From Neelides folsomi (lineage: Eukaryota > Arthropoda > Collembola > Neelipleona > Neelidae): a stretch of 64,000 nt of DNA. The stretch lies in contig JAQGBZ010000234.1 in assembly GCA_034687125.1 (NCBI GenBank), forward strand, positions 34,679-98,678, given 5' to 3'. Positions 32,688 through 47,557 of this stretch are shown here, in pieces (within the stretch, counting starts at the first letter, position 1; each line of letters opens with the position of its first letter). The notes under the pieces are model-generated. The model ran no database searches. It saw nothing but the letters and a program-made list of their open reading frames with translations, and was not told the origin of the DNA. The position numbers and the translations under genes were made by a program.

Positions 32688-35600
32688 TTAAACGGATTTC
32701 CCGTTTTTGTCTTCAATTTCAAAATAATTATTTTCCGCGTCTTCGACATTCCTCTCAGCCTCGGCAATGATATTTGCAGCGAAAGAATCCCTCTCGTTTT
32801 CATCTCCCTCTGAACCAATTCTAAATTTTTCTGAAATATCTCCATAAATCGATTCAACTCTTTTTTCACTTTGTGTACTTTGACTCATTTGACTTTCATC
32901 ATCATCAAATCCAAATCCTCTGTTCACTTCGCCACCGCTGGTTCTCCGTTTAAAAGTCCCGCGATCGTCCACTTCCCCGCCATTTTTAAATGAAACTGTA
33001 GTGGCTGATGCTTGGAGATTTTTCGCGAATCTCGCCTTCTTCTTATTCTTACAACAACTCCCGCCATACACAAAGCTCAAAAAGACAGGAATGATAAAAA
33101 GTGCGTGAAGGGTGGCAAAAAGGATCACAAGTGAAACAACGATTAAGAAAGTTTGAAAAATGTACGAATCGACAAAGAACATGGCCACAACTCCGATGAA
33201 CGTCGAAATGGCTCCTTGTAAAATTGGCAATCCGAGCAAGTACAAAGCGCGGCGAATTCGATCTTCAAATTCTTCCTCCTCAGAACTCACAAAAGCGTAA
33301 GTGATATGTGCAGAAAAATCCACACTGAATCCGATGCACATCAAGAGACAAATAATCGAAATTAAATCCAAACTGATTCCCAATAAACTCATAAATCCTA
33401 AGACGCCATATTCAATAGACACAATTGAGAAAAAGATCCAAAGGGCGCACATAATATTAGGAATAAAAAGAACAGCGATTAACATCACAATAATTGCAGC
33501 AACCGAAACAAGTTGAATTGCCATTGAACGGACCATTATATATTGATCGATGAATCTGAACCATGGATGGAAAAGAGTCACATCGAGTCCTTCTTCTTTT
33601 TCCTTTTCGACTAATCGACGAAGTTCGATAATTAATTCTTTCTCATCAAAGGAATTGTTCAAGTTTGTACTTTGGAGAATGATTCGTGTGGCTTGGATAA
33701 AACTCTCGTTCTTGATCGGATCATAGCCGAAATTGATGTCGAGATTGAGAGGGACATTTGGATTATAATATTGGGTCCGGAAAAGATTGACGAATTTCTG
33801 TTCAGTTGAAATATCGTAATCGATGGCTTCAACTTCCTCAATTGGCCCTGTGTCATAGAAGGGATTTTCCACAACGTCTGAGTCTTTGGAATTCGCATAT
33901 AATTCTTGGCTGGAGTTTGCCCATTTAATATATGAGCCAATTAAATTATTGCCAAATTCATTCGTCACGTGGTTAACTGATGTTAATTTATCAATTAATT
34001 TCGTCAGTTTGAGTTGGACGGATGGATCAGAATAATCAAGACGATTTGTTACAAGAATCTATAAAACAATTAAAAACTGAATTAGATTTCTTAATTATAT
34101 TTAATTTACTTTAAACCATTAAAAATTTTACCATTAAAAGGTAAAAATTGATTAATTTAAATGATTAATTATAGTTAAATATTTGCTATATTAAACTTTT
34201 TGTATTTATTTTAATTTACCTGTGCTCTGTATGGATATTGTTTAAAATATTGCAAATCCTTCTCAATGAATTTATACATGTACGAATCTGTCCTTGCGAG
34301 TCTTTCCACCCGAAGTCCTTCGTCAACACCGGAAACTCCATAAGTGGCCACAGCCAAATATCCAATGAAAGCCAAAACAACGAAGAATTTAACCAAAGAA
34401 TTTGAAATGAAAGTTGCAAATGGGCCGCCAAAGAAAGTCATCATGAAATGCTCAGACTTGTCTTTGGGATTGTCAGGATCTTCGGGATTCATTCCACCAG
34501 TAAAGAAAATTCTGTAGAACAACGATCTTTCACCTGAAAATGAAGTAACAATTAATTAACTAAATTGAACTATTATTGTAAGTCAATTTAATTAAAAATC
34601 AATATAATCACAATATTGGCCCTAAAAAATATTTTAAAATTAGAAAGAGGAAAAGTTTTATTTTAATTTTTACCTTTTTTAACCAACGACTTTGGAGTTG
34701 ATTTTTTCCACCAAAACGTAGAATGTCTATTTTCTGCCTCGTGGTATCCGCTAATGGCCATGGCACCCCCGAAGAAGAACAAATGGCAAATGTAGATGAA
34801 CAGAACTGAGGTTCCGGCGTAGGCTGAGAAAATCTGCACACTTGGAATTGGAGTGACAATTCCAACATAGAAGCTCAACATGTCAGTCAGTGTGGTAATG
34901 GTGATGGAAACGGAAGCTTCAGCGTAAGTTTCAGCCATACGTTTCTTCACTGTGTCTTTAACTGAAGTTTGCCGCCATGCAGCAATCATCACAAAAGTGT
35001 CATCAACACCAATACCTAAAAATTAAAATTTACTTCAATTAAAATTGTAATTTAAAAATGGCTTCAATTTAAAATAGCAATAATTTAAAAATAACTTCAA
35101 AAAATGATGACATTTAAAATAATTAAAATAAATGTGATTAATTAAAATTTTACCTAAACAAATAAAAGGAACTGCCAAATTCATCCCAATGAATTTCACT
35201 CCCAGGAAGCATAAAACTCCCATTGCCGCAAAACTTCCTAAATTTGCCGAAATAATTCCGACAAATCCCAGCCAGGGTTTTGACCTCACTGAGTCTGACA
35301 CCATTGTGGTGACGACGGTGAAGGCACACATCATCAATACAGTAATTCCAAGAAGTGGAATAACTCCAAACACATTCTTATCAGACTCGACAGCAAATGA
35401 GGAATAAGTCAATTTGAACACTTTGATGGATTTCCATGAATCTTCTTTTTCAATCAAAGCTTTGATCACGGCTTGTTCCCAAATTTGACCACTAAAATCA
35501 AAATGTAATTTTAATTATACTTTAATTTCAATTCTATTTAATTTTAATTTAATTTAATTTAATTTAATGATGAATCATTTAAGTTAAGTTATTGACTTAC

Positions 35601-38600
35601 ATTTCCTCATGCATAGTATTATCAGCCGAAATGAAATAATTGAGCATGAGAGCTTTAATTTCCGTAATTGTCATATTTGTATCATAGGAAATTCCTCCGA
35701 AGAAATGGGGAATTGAGACGGTGTTGAAAGTGGTGGGATTGAACCATGCAGGATAGGAAATCCGCATTTGCTTCTTCTCGATTTTCCCAACAAACTCTCC
35801 AAGGCCCAGTGGAAGATTTTCAAAGCATTCGCCCTTCCAATTTGCACAAATGTCCGCGTATTTGTACGAAAGACCTCCATAAGTTAAACTGACGTTCAAC
35901 ACGATTTGATCCACTTGAGCAACTTCTTTGTAAATTTCACTTTTTAAAATGCTTCCACCATCTTTGGCTTCAATGATGATTCTAAAAGTTTAAAATACAA
36001 TTAATAATTTAAAAAACAGTTATATACAATATTGTAAATTTAAACATTGGCGCCTTATTAGTAATGTAACACGTGGTGATATTTAAACGAGATTAAATGA
36101 GCTAAGGACTTGATGTGTCATTGATGGATTGGTTTAAAAAAATGTAAGCGTAAAGAGGGAAAGTTGATTTGTAAGGGTTAGTTAAACTCGATCATTCCTC
36201 AACCAGAAATACCAAATTGTAAATTCCCATTAACTCCATGTGAAAACGAGTTGAGAACTTTCCTCTCTTCATTCATAGTGCATAAAATTCAAGTTAAATT
36301 AGAAATAAGATTTTATAGGCCAATTCCACCCAGCTCAATCAAACACATTCAGTCCCTTATTAAAATTCACAATATTCATTACAAGGCTTCTAGGTATATT
36401 AAATTAACATTTAATGGAAGATTTAATATTGGAAAGTTAATAAGACTACCTTTAGTAAATAACATACTTATGTATGGATGAATGTTATTTTTTACAATCT
36501 TTGTGTAATCTTATTTAATTGTTAGATTTCCCATTTTTATATTATAGGTAATTGTCATTATTTTAATAATTGCAATTTAGTGGAAAACAATTTCTGATTG
36601 ATATTTACTTGTAATGTTAATTAATTCATAAATTAAATAAAAATTCAATGACGCAATTGAAATAAGATCATATAAATTCCCAGCCCCAACCCAATAAGCT
36701 ATGTAAATCATAAATGAAATAAAAACCCGGTGGTTTTTACAAATCCTTTTTAACCAAAGCAGTCCAATGGACTTTCATTTCAATCATTTGTCATTGTCAT
36801 AAATTCCCGTTACCACGCGTCATCGAACAAAGTTCAAACTCTGCAAAGTTCCAAGGCATTAAAAGTTTAATAGGGTGATAGAATTCAAGCAAATTGTTTA
36901 AGCTCCAAATTAACCATATTTTATATATCATTACCTATACAGGTATACATAAGTACAGATATTTAAGTATGAGATATGTACAAGGGCAATATATTATATA
37001 TGAAGTTTAGGCAATATAATTAAACGTAAGTTCCATACAGCGTCAAAAGCAACACTTGGACTTCCCAGGACATCAACTTGGATGAATCCCCATTCAGTTT
37101 TTTGCACCCCGTAATTACCTTTACAACACCGAGAGTGCATAAGCAAAAGAATTAGCAAAAAATGTTCAGTTAGATCAAAAAACCGTCAGTTTCGTGCTTT
37201 TGTACCGAATTCATTCTCAACTTCATGTTGTACATTATGCGAATGTATTTACATTTACACATGGCCATATAAGGTCCCCTATTTATCTCCTATCTCTAAC
37301 GTACCTAATACTTTATCATTAGTTAATGGCGTTAATGCCGAAAAGTCGTGGTTTAAATCTCAAATCCGTTCAATCTTTTCTCATCAACACCTCCATGGGA
37401 AGTTGAGAAGAATGAAGAACCAAAATACATACGAACTATGCGAATGTCTACCCAATGTATTAAAATGTCTATTCTAAGAGAAGCAAGCGAATTCAACCAC
37501 AATGTTCATCAATGTTGTGAATTGCAAAAAATGGGGAAAATCACCGGATGGAAATTTGTCTGAGAGAAAAATAGTAAAAGGGGAACTTCCTGAATGTTAT
37601 CCATTTATAAACTAAAGCTAAATACATTCAAATATAAATGCACATACATGTTGATGGTGCAAGTGGGAAATCAAAAGGTCGAGGTCAATTTGAACTTAAT
37701 TAATTTAAATACCAAACATAAACACATTCTTAACATACAATTACACCTTAAGTAAACTGATGATCTAAAACGATATAGGTAACACTGACTTACATACATT
37801 CCATTAAATTTCCATCATTTAATTTACTTAAATGAAGGTTAGTATTAAATATGTTGTATAAAATTCATAAAAGTTAAAAGAGTTATTTTTTCAAAAGGTT
37901 ATTTTTTCAAAAGTAATTTGTTAAAATAATTGTACAATTATTAAGAAAAAAGTATTAAAGATTTTTTGGCTCGAATCCAAAACTGATCTCAATAAGAAAG
38001 ATCTTGCCATTAAATCTCATCGTCAACATCTTTCCATATAAATGGACAATAAATGTAATGACATTGCCCTCACCAAAAACGAATGTGTGTCTTTGGTCAT
38101 TAAATGTCATTAATCATTATATAATAATTGAATAAACAACTTCTAGTGTTTAATGAACAAATCAAGTAAACTCAATACATACAGGAATATACAATACATA
38201 ATGTATAGTACATATATTTTATATTATATATAGTAAATATACAACTGAATATAAACTTATATAAGAAATAGGAACAATGTATAAAAAATGTACATTAAAA
38301 TGATTTGATGGTCAACGAGTCTTTGATTAGTTGAAAGAAACTGAATTATAAGAAATGGTATCTTAATGAAGAATTGGTATCTTAATGTTCGCCATATGGA
38401 GATGAGATTAGTCATTGGGTACAATTTGCTTAATAGTAAATAAGTTAAATGGTAATGTTAAATGTCCAATGTTTACCTTGCGAATCTCCCAATGGTGGTA
38501 AGCCTTGAAGGGTCAAAGGAGCCATTTGAGTAAGGCGGAAAATATTTTTCCGCAAGGGCCCTTTCTGCAATGCTTGGCCCGTTGCTCGGAGTGTAAAGGA

Positions 38601-38817
38601 ACTCGATGTCGTTGGAATAATCGTAGAAGAAGACGCCAGAGATCAAAGGAATCGTCACCACCAGACAGGTCAAAATATAAAGACTCGGACACTCTGCGAT
38701 CTTCCCACCGAGAAGGTAAAACACCCGGGTGAGGATTCGGTTCACGAATCCTTTCCCTTCAATCTTATTGATCTCCTTACGCGTCTCCTCGTCCGGCTCC
38801 AAACATTTTAAAAACAT
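32688..38817 (-). CDS. Patched-related (PTR/PTCHD) RND-family membrane protein
   Basis: Six coding exons (38817-38477, 35981-35601, 35491-35154, 35015-34674, 34533-34220, 34058-32688) give 1028 residues. The architecture is that of a 12-span Patched-domain protein: TM1 (LYILTCLVVTIPLISGVFFY), a large first extracellular loop, a sterol-sensing-domain-like block beginning VIPLLGITVLMMCAF, the motif GVDDTFVMIAAW in TM4, then a second extracellular loop and a repeat with GFSVDFSAHITYAF in TM10. The C-terminal tail (about 120 residues) is acidic and disordered. Relatives (nematode PTR, fly Ptr, PTCHD) act in membrane lipid or sterol handling and cuticle or epithelial development. An acceptor one base before the ATG implies a further 5' UTR exon upstream. 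Intron 1 is about 2.5 kb, unusually long here. Confidence 0.94.
35536..35568. repeat. (TTTAA)n short tandem repeat in the Patched-related gene
   Basis: Repeated TTTAA units, about six copies, in the intron between coding exons 2 and 3. Confidence 0.8.
35982..38476. other. First coding intron of the Patched-related gene
   Basis: About 2.5 kb with a normal GT donor (GCAAG|GTAAAC) and acceptor (CTTTTAG). It is AT-rich, and no nested gene is recognised. A near-duplicate stretch (GGTATCTTAATG twice) lies at about 38356-38389. The length compared with other introns in the window suggests regulatory content. Confidence 0.6.
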
Positions 38818-41800
38818 CCTGGAAAAAATCATCATTAGTTTAATCACAATAGTTTAATTACAATTAAAAATACTATGAATCATAGCTTAAATTCATTATA
38901 TCTGTAATTATAAATATAATCGAATTTAATTAAGTTTAAATCATTTAATTGAACCTCAAGGAAAAAAGCATAAAAGCTTATTTATGACTTGTATTATTAT
39001 TAAAGTGGATTAGACATTCTTATTAATATAAATTAAAGTTTTGTTTAAGGTCGGCTAAAAAGTTTTCCTGGGCATTTCCCTATAATTAAATGAAACTCCA
39101 ATTGCATGAATTCCTTCAATGTAATTCAATTATTTGTAATCCAATCAAGTTTACATAAAGTTTTACATGGATTAATATAGAAATACTTGTATTTATTTTA
39201 ATAGAATATAATGGATATAATATACTACTACAGGCATAATCATTATAATCTGTGGTAATCATTTGTTTAATATTATTAATCATAAACTATCTTTATTGTT
39301 ATTTTACAATTTTACAATATTGGATATTTGTGCTTTTATTCCTTGTGATTCATTGCCTTTAACTTTGCTTTTAACTATCCCAACTTTAAGAACCATTGAC
39401 TCTTTATTCTGCTAAAGCTAAATAGTTAATTTATTAAAAGTTAGTCAAACTCGTTTTAAAATCCAGTTGTTCTTCGAGAATCTCAAACTCCCCCGCCTTG
39501 AACGGACGCCTCAAACTTTCCACTTTACCAACAACTTTGCCTTTTTATCCCTTCTATTTGTAAAAGTATGTTAAGATTGACGTTCAAATCAATCTCCACA
39601 TTCTAGTCCGTTCCAATTCCAATAAAAAATAATTAAACGCCAAACACAAAAATTAAAATTCAATTTTAAATAAATAAAAACAATTATTTTCATTAGTTCC
39701 AATATCCTCTATGTTGCTCTAAATCAGATTCCCTTTTGACTCATCGATAATTATCTCTCCTCGATAATCCTCATAATCCTAAATAACTTATCTCAACATG
39801 ATTCTCATCTAATTAGTAAGATGCTAATTAGAAAAATTATTAAATGTAAAAGGCCTAAAAGGATCCAAAATGTTTAACCGAATAGGAATAACGATAATGT
39901 AACTGAATAAGCAGTCTTAAAATCCTTACTTGGATGTTTATATTGTAGTTAATTATAATTAACTTGGGTTGTTCATGTCAGTTTAAGGAAGAGGAAATTC
40001 GAAATTGTCACTTCACTTCCAATCTCCCAATCACTTGGTCACAAATCCCACCGAAGAGAAGACGGAGTTATTTGAAGCATTGAACTTGACGTTCCTTCTG
40101 CGACTACCCAACATCTCCTTTACTTCCACAAGGCTTCTCGGAAGAATCAAGTGAGGTGAATTCGCCCCTCAACACACCAAAGGGACCAAAAGGTCTTTAA
40201 GTAAAACAATGCCTCTGTACATTCCTCCTATCTTCATCCCTATACATTTCTATACATTCTTCTTCGCACGTATGTACGTATGGTTTATTCGCATTAAGAA
40301 GTTGATTCCATGGGTCTCCCCATTTGTGCCATTTTCCTTATTGAAATAAAACCTTGCAATTCCTCCTTCCACCTCCATGTAATTAAAACAACCTGGATTT
40401 TCCCATTTCGTCCATAGGCTCTGGCTCAAAATTTTCCTATCATCCTTGTACTTTATGAACCCCAACTTGAATTATTAATTTTTATATGGGGAGTTATACG
40501 TCCGGGTCAATTAGATCCAAATTGCAGACTGGAAATCCCAACTGCACTCAACAAAAAAATCAAAGTGTTTAAAATCACAATTATCAAACTTCCCCTCTTT
40601 GATTAAACAAATTGCCTCTTAATGAATGAACTTCAACTTCATTGTTATCAATGTTTTTATATGTAATTGAAACTGAAGTTAAATTCACAGTTTAAGAGTT
40701 CAAACGATTTAAATCGAGAAAATGAGTAAAATGTAAAATGAAGAAAATGTGTTGAAGTAAACAAAATAAAATAAAGGAGATAAAATGAGAGGATGAGCTC
40801 AAATGAGAAGAAAAGAGTTAAATGAGTACCGTACGTACCAATGTTTGGATTTCCGCGAAAATTCGCAAATTGATGAACAATTAAAAGTTAAAAGACAGGT
40901 TGACCTAGATTGATTCATTTACATTGAATGAATCACACCATTCGAATGCATTCATTGGAACTCGTCTCATCAATCTTCCATTTCAATTCCCAATCTTGGG
41001 GATTTGATCATTTCATATAAACTCCTAAGAAAAGGATTTGAATAGAAAGAGAAACCTTCTCAATTTGTCTTTCCACTTTCCTGCAAGATGCAACTTCCAA
41101 GTCTTCCACCTTGTCAATTCCTACCTTAAAGTTTCCAATGTCCTCTCGAGTTCAAATTCAATGATAAACCTTTATATACATTACACTATATTGTACCAAA
41201 TATATACCAAATACTATATCCTACACATCATGTATCAACATATATTTAATTAATTAAAGTAAGATTCTTATAATAAGAGGAAACGCTATGTAATATTTAT
41301 CTGTATAAATATAGCAAAGCTTACTTCCATGATATTTTATATATATTTATAAGACTGATAGAAACTCATAATGTAAAGATGAATAAAGACGAAGGGCAAA
41401 TTAGCGATAACTCAATGAACGTAGCATTGTTTCTCATATCTCTCATGTTTACATAATGGTCCACAGGAATCCCATTGTGCATTATTAAGATTTAAGAACC
41501 ATACAAAATACAACACACGCAAGTATTAAAATACACGCTTCAATACAAATAAGACAAATATGCTCAACTTGGTATATTTAATATCCCATACATATGATTT
41601 ATATAGGCATTTGTTCATAGAAAATGAACTGTTTTTTGAGTGTGGTTTTCTTGTAAAAATTAAGAAGCGGATACGGTGTGAGTTTTTGTGTAAGCATATG
41701 ATTATTATTATTGTAACTTTATTTTAACTCTACGCATTTTAGACATTTGGATTGAGGCGTTGAAAAGGTAAAGGAGGAAATGTATGGAAAATCTCATGGT

Positions 41801-44800
41801 CCAAAGACTCAGCTTCTTCGACCAGAAAACATTTACCTTAAATTGTCCCTTTCTTTATAACATTAGAAGAAATGTGTTAGGAGAGTTGAAAATGATATTA
41901 CAGATTTAATGTTAGTTAAAACATAAAGGTAAAATGAATATTTAAAACAATGGTTGAAAGTGTTTTTGATATTAAACCAAGCTATGAATATAAGTAGATA
42001 GTTAGTTAAGTTAGTTAAAGTATAAGCTGCGTGATCTTCTTAATTAACTACTCAAATTATGACTTTTTACACCTTGGATTTTACATTTATTTTAATTAAT
42101 TGAATTTCCTACACTTTTATCATTATCATCCTCCAGAGTGGAAAAACAACTCGAAATCATTTTACAATATTTCCCGCTTGTTTAAATTGTTTCACAATCA
42201 TTGATAATTTTAATATTATTCATAACTTAACTTTTTTAAGTTTGACCAAAATTGCTCAAAGAAGAATTAAAAGTTGAACAATCGTTGGTTGAACAATATA
42301 AAGTAGTTATTTAGTTGAACAATGTGCATTTAATTGTATGTTAATCATTTCTTTAATTTGGGTGTTAAAGGTTTAAATTATGCAAATGTCATTATTCCCA
42401 TTATTTTCCATTGCTCAACTGAAGAGCGTAAAAAAGTGGAGTGAAATTAGTTAAATAATTTGCTAACAAAATGGAGGATCAAATAAGATCAAAAGATCTC
42501 TGACGTTCTTTCCCTTTAAATCTCAACCTGAGATTATTTTGATAAAAACTTCGCTCGTGTATTTTAGATGCTAAAATGTTGTGTGTAATAATCCCTATAC
42601 TGTGCAATTAAGCTTCTATGCACATAATTTCTTATACGTAAGAATTTTAATTCTTATGAATTTGTGCAATTCTTTGTGCACTCCAAGTTCGCAAATAAAT
42701 GCATATTTTAATAGGTATGTACGTATGTAAGTGATAAGCAATTCACGTACGCATTTACAATTACACTTATAATTATTTACGGCAATAACATCAATATTAC
42801 ATATAGATCTGTAATAGTTATATCAGTACAAATAGAGCTAATAATAAAATGTCTTTATTGTTAGTTGTTAAATGCCTATGTATATTTAAAAATCTTCCGA
42901 CTTTTTTATTTTAATTACACTTGAGGCAATTACGTAATTAACAGTCATTTCGCTCTACTTGAAATAAATTAAGAGGAAAAAAGGAAGAGAAAAAAGAATC
43001 CTTGAGACTTGTGAATATTTTTGACAATTTGCGACTCGCATTTCCTCTTTAACTTTAACTACATTGAACAAGTTCGGAATAGGATAATAAAAATGATAGA
43101 AGTTTCAAAGAATAATTTACCTTAATTATTAGAGTTAATAAATCGTAAATCATTAATCATACATCCATCTTTATACAAACGTTATATTTCTCTCAAATCA
43201 ACTTTTATTGTTAGTAGGATGTTGTGAATAATATAAATCCAAATGAAGAATACAGACATAAATTAAAGATGAATATGAATTATGTATGTAATATTATTTT
43301 AATGTCTTCTATATTCTATGGCATATTGTATGGGTGGGGATATACTGTCTGTATATTATATGGTAGAAGTCTGTACATATTATATGAATTGCGTGAAAGG
43401 TTATTAAAAGTGTTGGTTGTTCATTTGGTTGTTCACTTCGCTGTTCACCTTCTATTGAAGGAGCTTTTTTTCTCATGAACCTCAAACAACTTCAAAATCT
43501 CATTGAAGAATTGAAATCATCCAATCCAAACAATCCATACATATCATATATACTCTATATCCATTCCATAATTTCTTTTATATCTCAACATCTCTTTAAT
43601 TGGAAATAAACAACCCTTTGGATATTGAGGATTTTAATTATACAATTAAAATCTTCAATCTTTTCATCATTACTTTTCTAGCCATTTTGTTGACCTTTGA
43701 TATTGTGTATTAAGCCATGAATACAATTTAAATATAATCGTTATATAATTCGTAACCTGGGGTTAATACGCAGTTAGGCAGCTGATACAATTCATTAATA
43801 AAAGTGTCGCTTTTAACAATCTAATAAAATGAATGTTAAAAATCTTAATGTTAGTTGAAGTCTTCAATAGTTAAAGTAAAAATAGTTGATTAAATCAATG
43901 CTAAGATACAAAATGGAAATCAACTCTTGCGTAATGGAAATCAAGTGTCTGGATTTTTGGCCAATAAAATAACACACGTTTTAACTAATATAGTGTAAGA
44001 AATATGTAAAAGAACCACAATGAATAAAGTTTATAAGAAATAATATGTACAAGCTAACTTTAAGTGTAGTATAACATGTAAAGTAATTGAGCTGAGGGAG
44101 AACCCAACGTGCGAATGTTAAAGATGCGAATAAAAAATGAGCCTTGGACCTCCAAATGTTGATCCGTTCAAAACTCGTTTTCCCCCTTTTGACTCATAGC
44201 GAGGAAAAATGGCAAATTCCACGTATCCCATTAGCTTCATTGGCAATAGCAAAAGCCGATCCTCAATTATATTTTTCAACTCTGCTATATTAAATGTCTA
44301 GAGGTATAAAAATGTGTAGGGACGTGGATTGAAGTTTTAGGGCTTTTAAACCCCACATTTGATCCATTATAGATCTAAAACATTCTCCCTTATTCATTTT
44401 GTAATATCATCAATATGATAATTTACATTCTATCAGATACACATTATTCCATACATGTATCATCTTATTGATCCTATCTGGCGATCGACTATCTATGTAA
44501 ATTAATTTAAAGTATAAAATGAGATTAAACACTAACTATTTAAATGTAAGTAGTCAAGTCTTAAAAAAGTAACCTTAAGGAATAAATTATACATTTTCAT
44601 AAATATGCAACACCTTCCTCTAATCCATATAAATCCATATACATCATACATATATCTGTACTGTACATCATACACATTATCTGTATCATACAATACAATA
44701 TTGTAGAATAATGGGATAATTTTATGTTATGTAGATAAATAACACTTTGGATTGCACACGTTGAATCTCATACTCATACAAAAATTTGTATACTCACTAT

Positions 44801-45110
44801 TGACTTAACGTTATAAAAGATAGAATAATATGAATAATATGGATGATATGAGTGATATATTGAAGCTTAAGATGTCTGATATTTTTATAAAAAATTAAAT
44901 GTTGGTTATTTTTTAACAATTTTACCTTCAATTACTGACTTACTGAAGGTAGTAAATATTATGATCTTGTTGATTCAATTCAATGTATAAAAATGTTGAA
45001 TACAAGAAAAATAACTAAAGCTACAAAGAATAACAATTGGAGTGAAATATTGAAAAAAGACTGGACCTTGAGGAAGTTGTCTTGAACTTGAAATTAAATC
45101 TTAATAAAAA
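38818..45110. other. Gene-poor region (about 6.3 kb)
   Basis: No coding exon is supported on either strand. GC-richer islands at about 39450-39560, 40010-40210 and 40800-40900 may be untranslated first exon or promoter elements of the Patched-related gene, which must start upstream of 38818. The 71-residue minus-strand frame at 40250-40465 lacks any motif. Short (AT)-rich and ATACAT-like low-complexity runs are common. Confidence 0.5.
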
Positions 45111-46050
45111 ATGGAGTGGCGGGGTGAAGGCGGTGAGGAAGTTGATGGCGAAGGCGGTGAAGGAATTGAAATGGCCGTTGGACCGGATGGGACGTTGAAC
45201 GAAAGGTTTTGCGCCCAACAAGTCCAAATTCCGCCGAAGCTACCGTCAATTTTGAAGGCTTATACAAAGGCGGCTATTCGGACCCAACCGAGGGATTTGT
45301 TCACTTGGACTTCCGCTTACTTTCATGCAATGGCCAACGGCGAAGTTCCACCGGTGAAGGAAAGAATTGAATATCCGACAATTGAAGCTCCGTCTGGACT
45401 TACTTTGGGACTTCTTCGGGTTCTTCATAAGCAGGTAAGAGATTAATGTAATATTATAATTATTACTTTATTATTACTTTATTTATTCTTATTTATTTAC
45501 TTATTAATAATTAATTTAAGACCTTTAATTTAATAAGATGAAAGACCGCACGTTGATGCCTACAAAAGACATTGCAGATAAATGGCAAGGGTTGTGTCTG
45601 GAACGTAAATATTTAGAGGAACTTCTTCTTATGGGAAACTTCCAAGGGAAGAGCGAAGTCGAATGGCCAAAGATTCTCGTTCTTGCTTCTTCAACACTCG
45701 GAAAGGTTAAATCTAATTAAAACAAAATAATATTTAAAATTAGTATTTAAAGTTAATTATGCCCAGGTTCGTCATATCTTATCATTTTTTTATTTTGTTT
45801 TGATTAGACTTTAACTGACACGATGAAGATTCTTTGCGAAGCTGTGACGAAGGAACCAGACGGAGCAGAGCCATACATTTCCTTCGAGTTCTGGTGGGAG
45901 TTGTATGTTTTCATGGCCAGGAACGACGGAGGAATTCCGAGGGAGAAAGTCGAGATCGTTTACGACTATCTAAACCGGATCGTTCGCCAAAATCAGAATA
46001 TGATCGGACCAAGGGATTTCCTCCACCAAGATTGTCCAGCACTCTACTGA
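45111..46050 (+). CDS. ROPN1L: Ropporin-1-like protein (ROPN1L, radial spoke RIIa protein)
   Basis: Three exons (45111-45434, 45538-45705, 45808-46050), all with phase-0 introns, give 244 residues; human ROPN1L has 230. Residues about 39-76 form an RIIa/DPY30-type dimerisation-docking domain (IPPKLPSILKAYTKAAIRTQ, RDLFTWTSAYFHAMANG). The match to vertebrate ROPN1L continues through LTLGLLRVLHKQ, and the C-terminal MIGPRDFLH matches NGMIGLSDFFF. The protein belongs to the radial spoke (Chlamydomonas RSP11 counterpart) and binds A-kinase anchoring proteins in motile cilia and sperm flagella. The N-terminal 25 residues are a Gly/Glu-rich extension. In arthropods motile axonemes are largely confined to sperm (and modified sensory cilia), so testis expression is expected. 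AATAAA lies at 46284. Confidence 0.95.
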
Positions 46051-47557
46051 AACAAATATTCACTTAAATCAATTCCCATTTACCAATACAACAATTTGTT
46101 ATTGTTAAATTCATAATTATCTAATTGAACTCAACTTTGTATCTCAATCTACACAATCTAGACTTTGTAACCAAATCCCCAATCTTTCCCAAATCCTATA
46201 TTTACTACCTATTTTAATAACTTCAATTCTTAGTTTAACCAGAATACTGAATTAAGAATGTCGCCATTGAAGAATTGGCATAAAATAAAGAGTTTCGTAG
46301 TTTAAGACAAAAAGAAAATTCGATCTGATTTCTTTATTTAACTACAGATATCTTTATTAATTAAATTATTTTCACATTTAATGTGTGACAAAATTGAATG
46401 GCAATCTTTTCTTTAATTGCGATTTCCAGATATATTAAATGAAAGATAATTACATGTTACATGTTCTAATTCCATTGCTAATTAGTTATGCAATCACTTA
46501 GATAAATTGAGTGTTGGGCGACGGGCTTTTGTTTAGCGAAGAGAATGAAAGTCATCGGGGTTGGAGCCGAAGGTGTCTGGGTAGGCAAAACAAGGCAGAC
46601 GAAAGGAGCCGCTAATTGAACTTCATGTAAATCTCCTTTCCCTGGCTCAATTGGAGAGATTGGAATTCAATTGGGAAGGTCTTTTTCTTATCTTTCCCTT
46701 CCGTTATGGATCTTATGAAGGAATTGTATGAGTTATGCAAAAGCCGTTCCTTCAAGTTTCTTCAAGTCGCCTCTTTCAGATTAAGGTGAGATAAGGGAAT
46801 TTATTAAATACAATACCCACAATGAGCAAACAATTATTATCATTTATTCAACATATGGGAAAATGTCATTTTCAATTCCTGCTATAAATTAGCAGTTTGA
46901 CATCTCATACAAGTACAAATGTAATTTGTAATTGATCTAATTGCAAACCTTAAGCCATTCATTTAACCATGATTTAATCATCCTTAGCCATCCTTTAACT
47001 GCATTAGTACATATTACTTACATGTTAGTATAGTACGTTTACTAAACGTTCAGTGAAAGAATACTACGCTATATACTTTCACAATTATCCATATAATCAA
47101 TATATGGTATAACCATGAAACATGCTGATACATACGTTAAATACCTAAATGCATATTAGTATATTACATAAGTATGTCTGGCAGTTTTAGTTAAAAAGGT
47201 TAAATATACAAATTTTCCATACTGTGTTGAATTAAAACTGTCTCTATAATTCGAGCCTAATAGTCCAATAGTCATAGTTTAACATTGTAACTTGAGAAAA
47301 TGTAGTTTTAACTTAAATACTAATATGCTTATTATACCTTTAACCTTAACTTATTGTTTTAGATATAGTGAATATGAGAGGTAAATGGAAGGTATGGCAT
47401 GTTATATTAATATGAGAGGTATTTAAATGTGTTTCGTTCTATTTGGTTATCTGTTTGTGTTGGGTCATTCCTCCGCCCTCGTCCTCACTTCACAACTCCC
47501 TTCCATCCAGACCACATCTAAACCCAATCCCCCCACACCTGAATTATTCCTGTGAAG
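46051..47557. other. Intergenic; probable BicC promoter and 5' UTR
   Basis: The ROPN1L 3' flank is followed by a GC-richer island at about 46510-46790 and another immediately before the BicC ATG (47450-47557). These may be a promoter and untranslated exon. No coding frame is supported. Confidence 0.45.
46284..46289 (+). terminator. Poly(A) signal AATAAA of ROPN1L
   Basis: AATAAA lies 234 bp after the stop codon, followed by a T-rich stretch (TTCTTTATTT) some 40 bp on. Confidence 0.5.

Noticed and set aside
40250-40465. 71-residue minus-strand frame in the gene-poor region
   Set aside because: Isolated, no domain, no promoter or splice partner; likely chance, though a Patched-related 5' UTR exon could overlap it.
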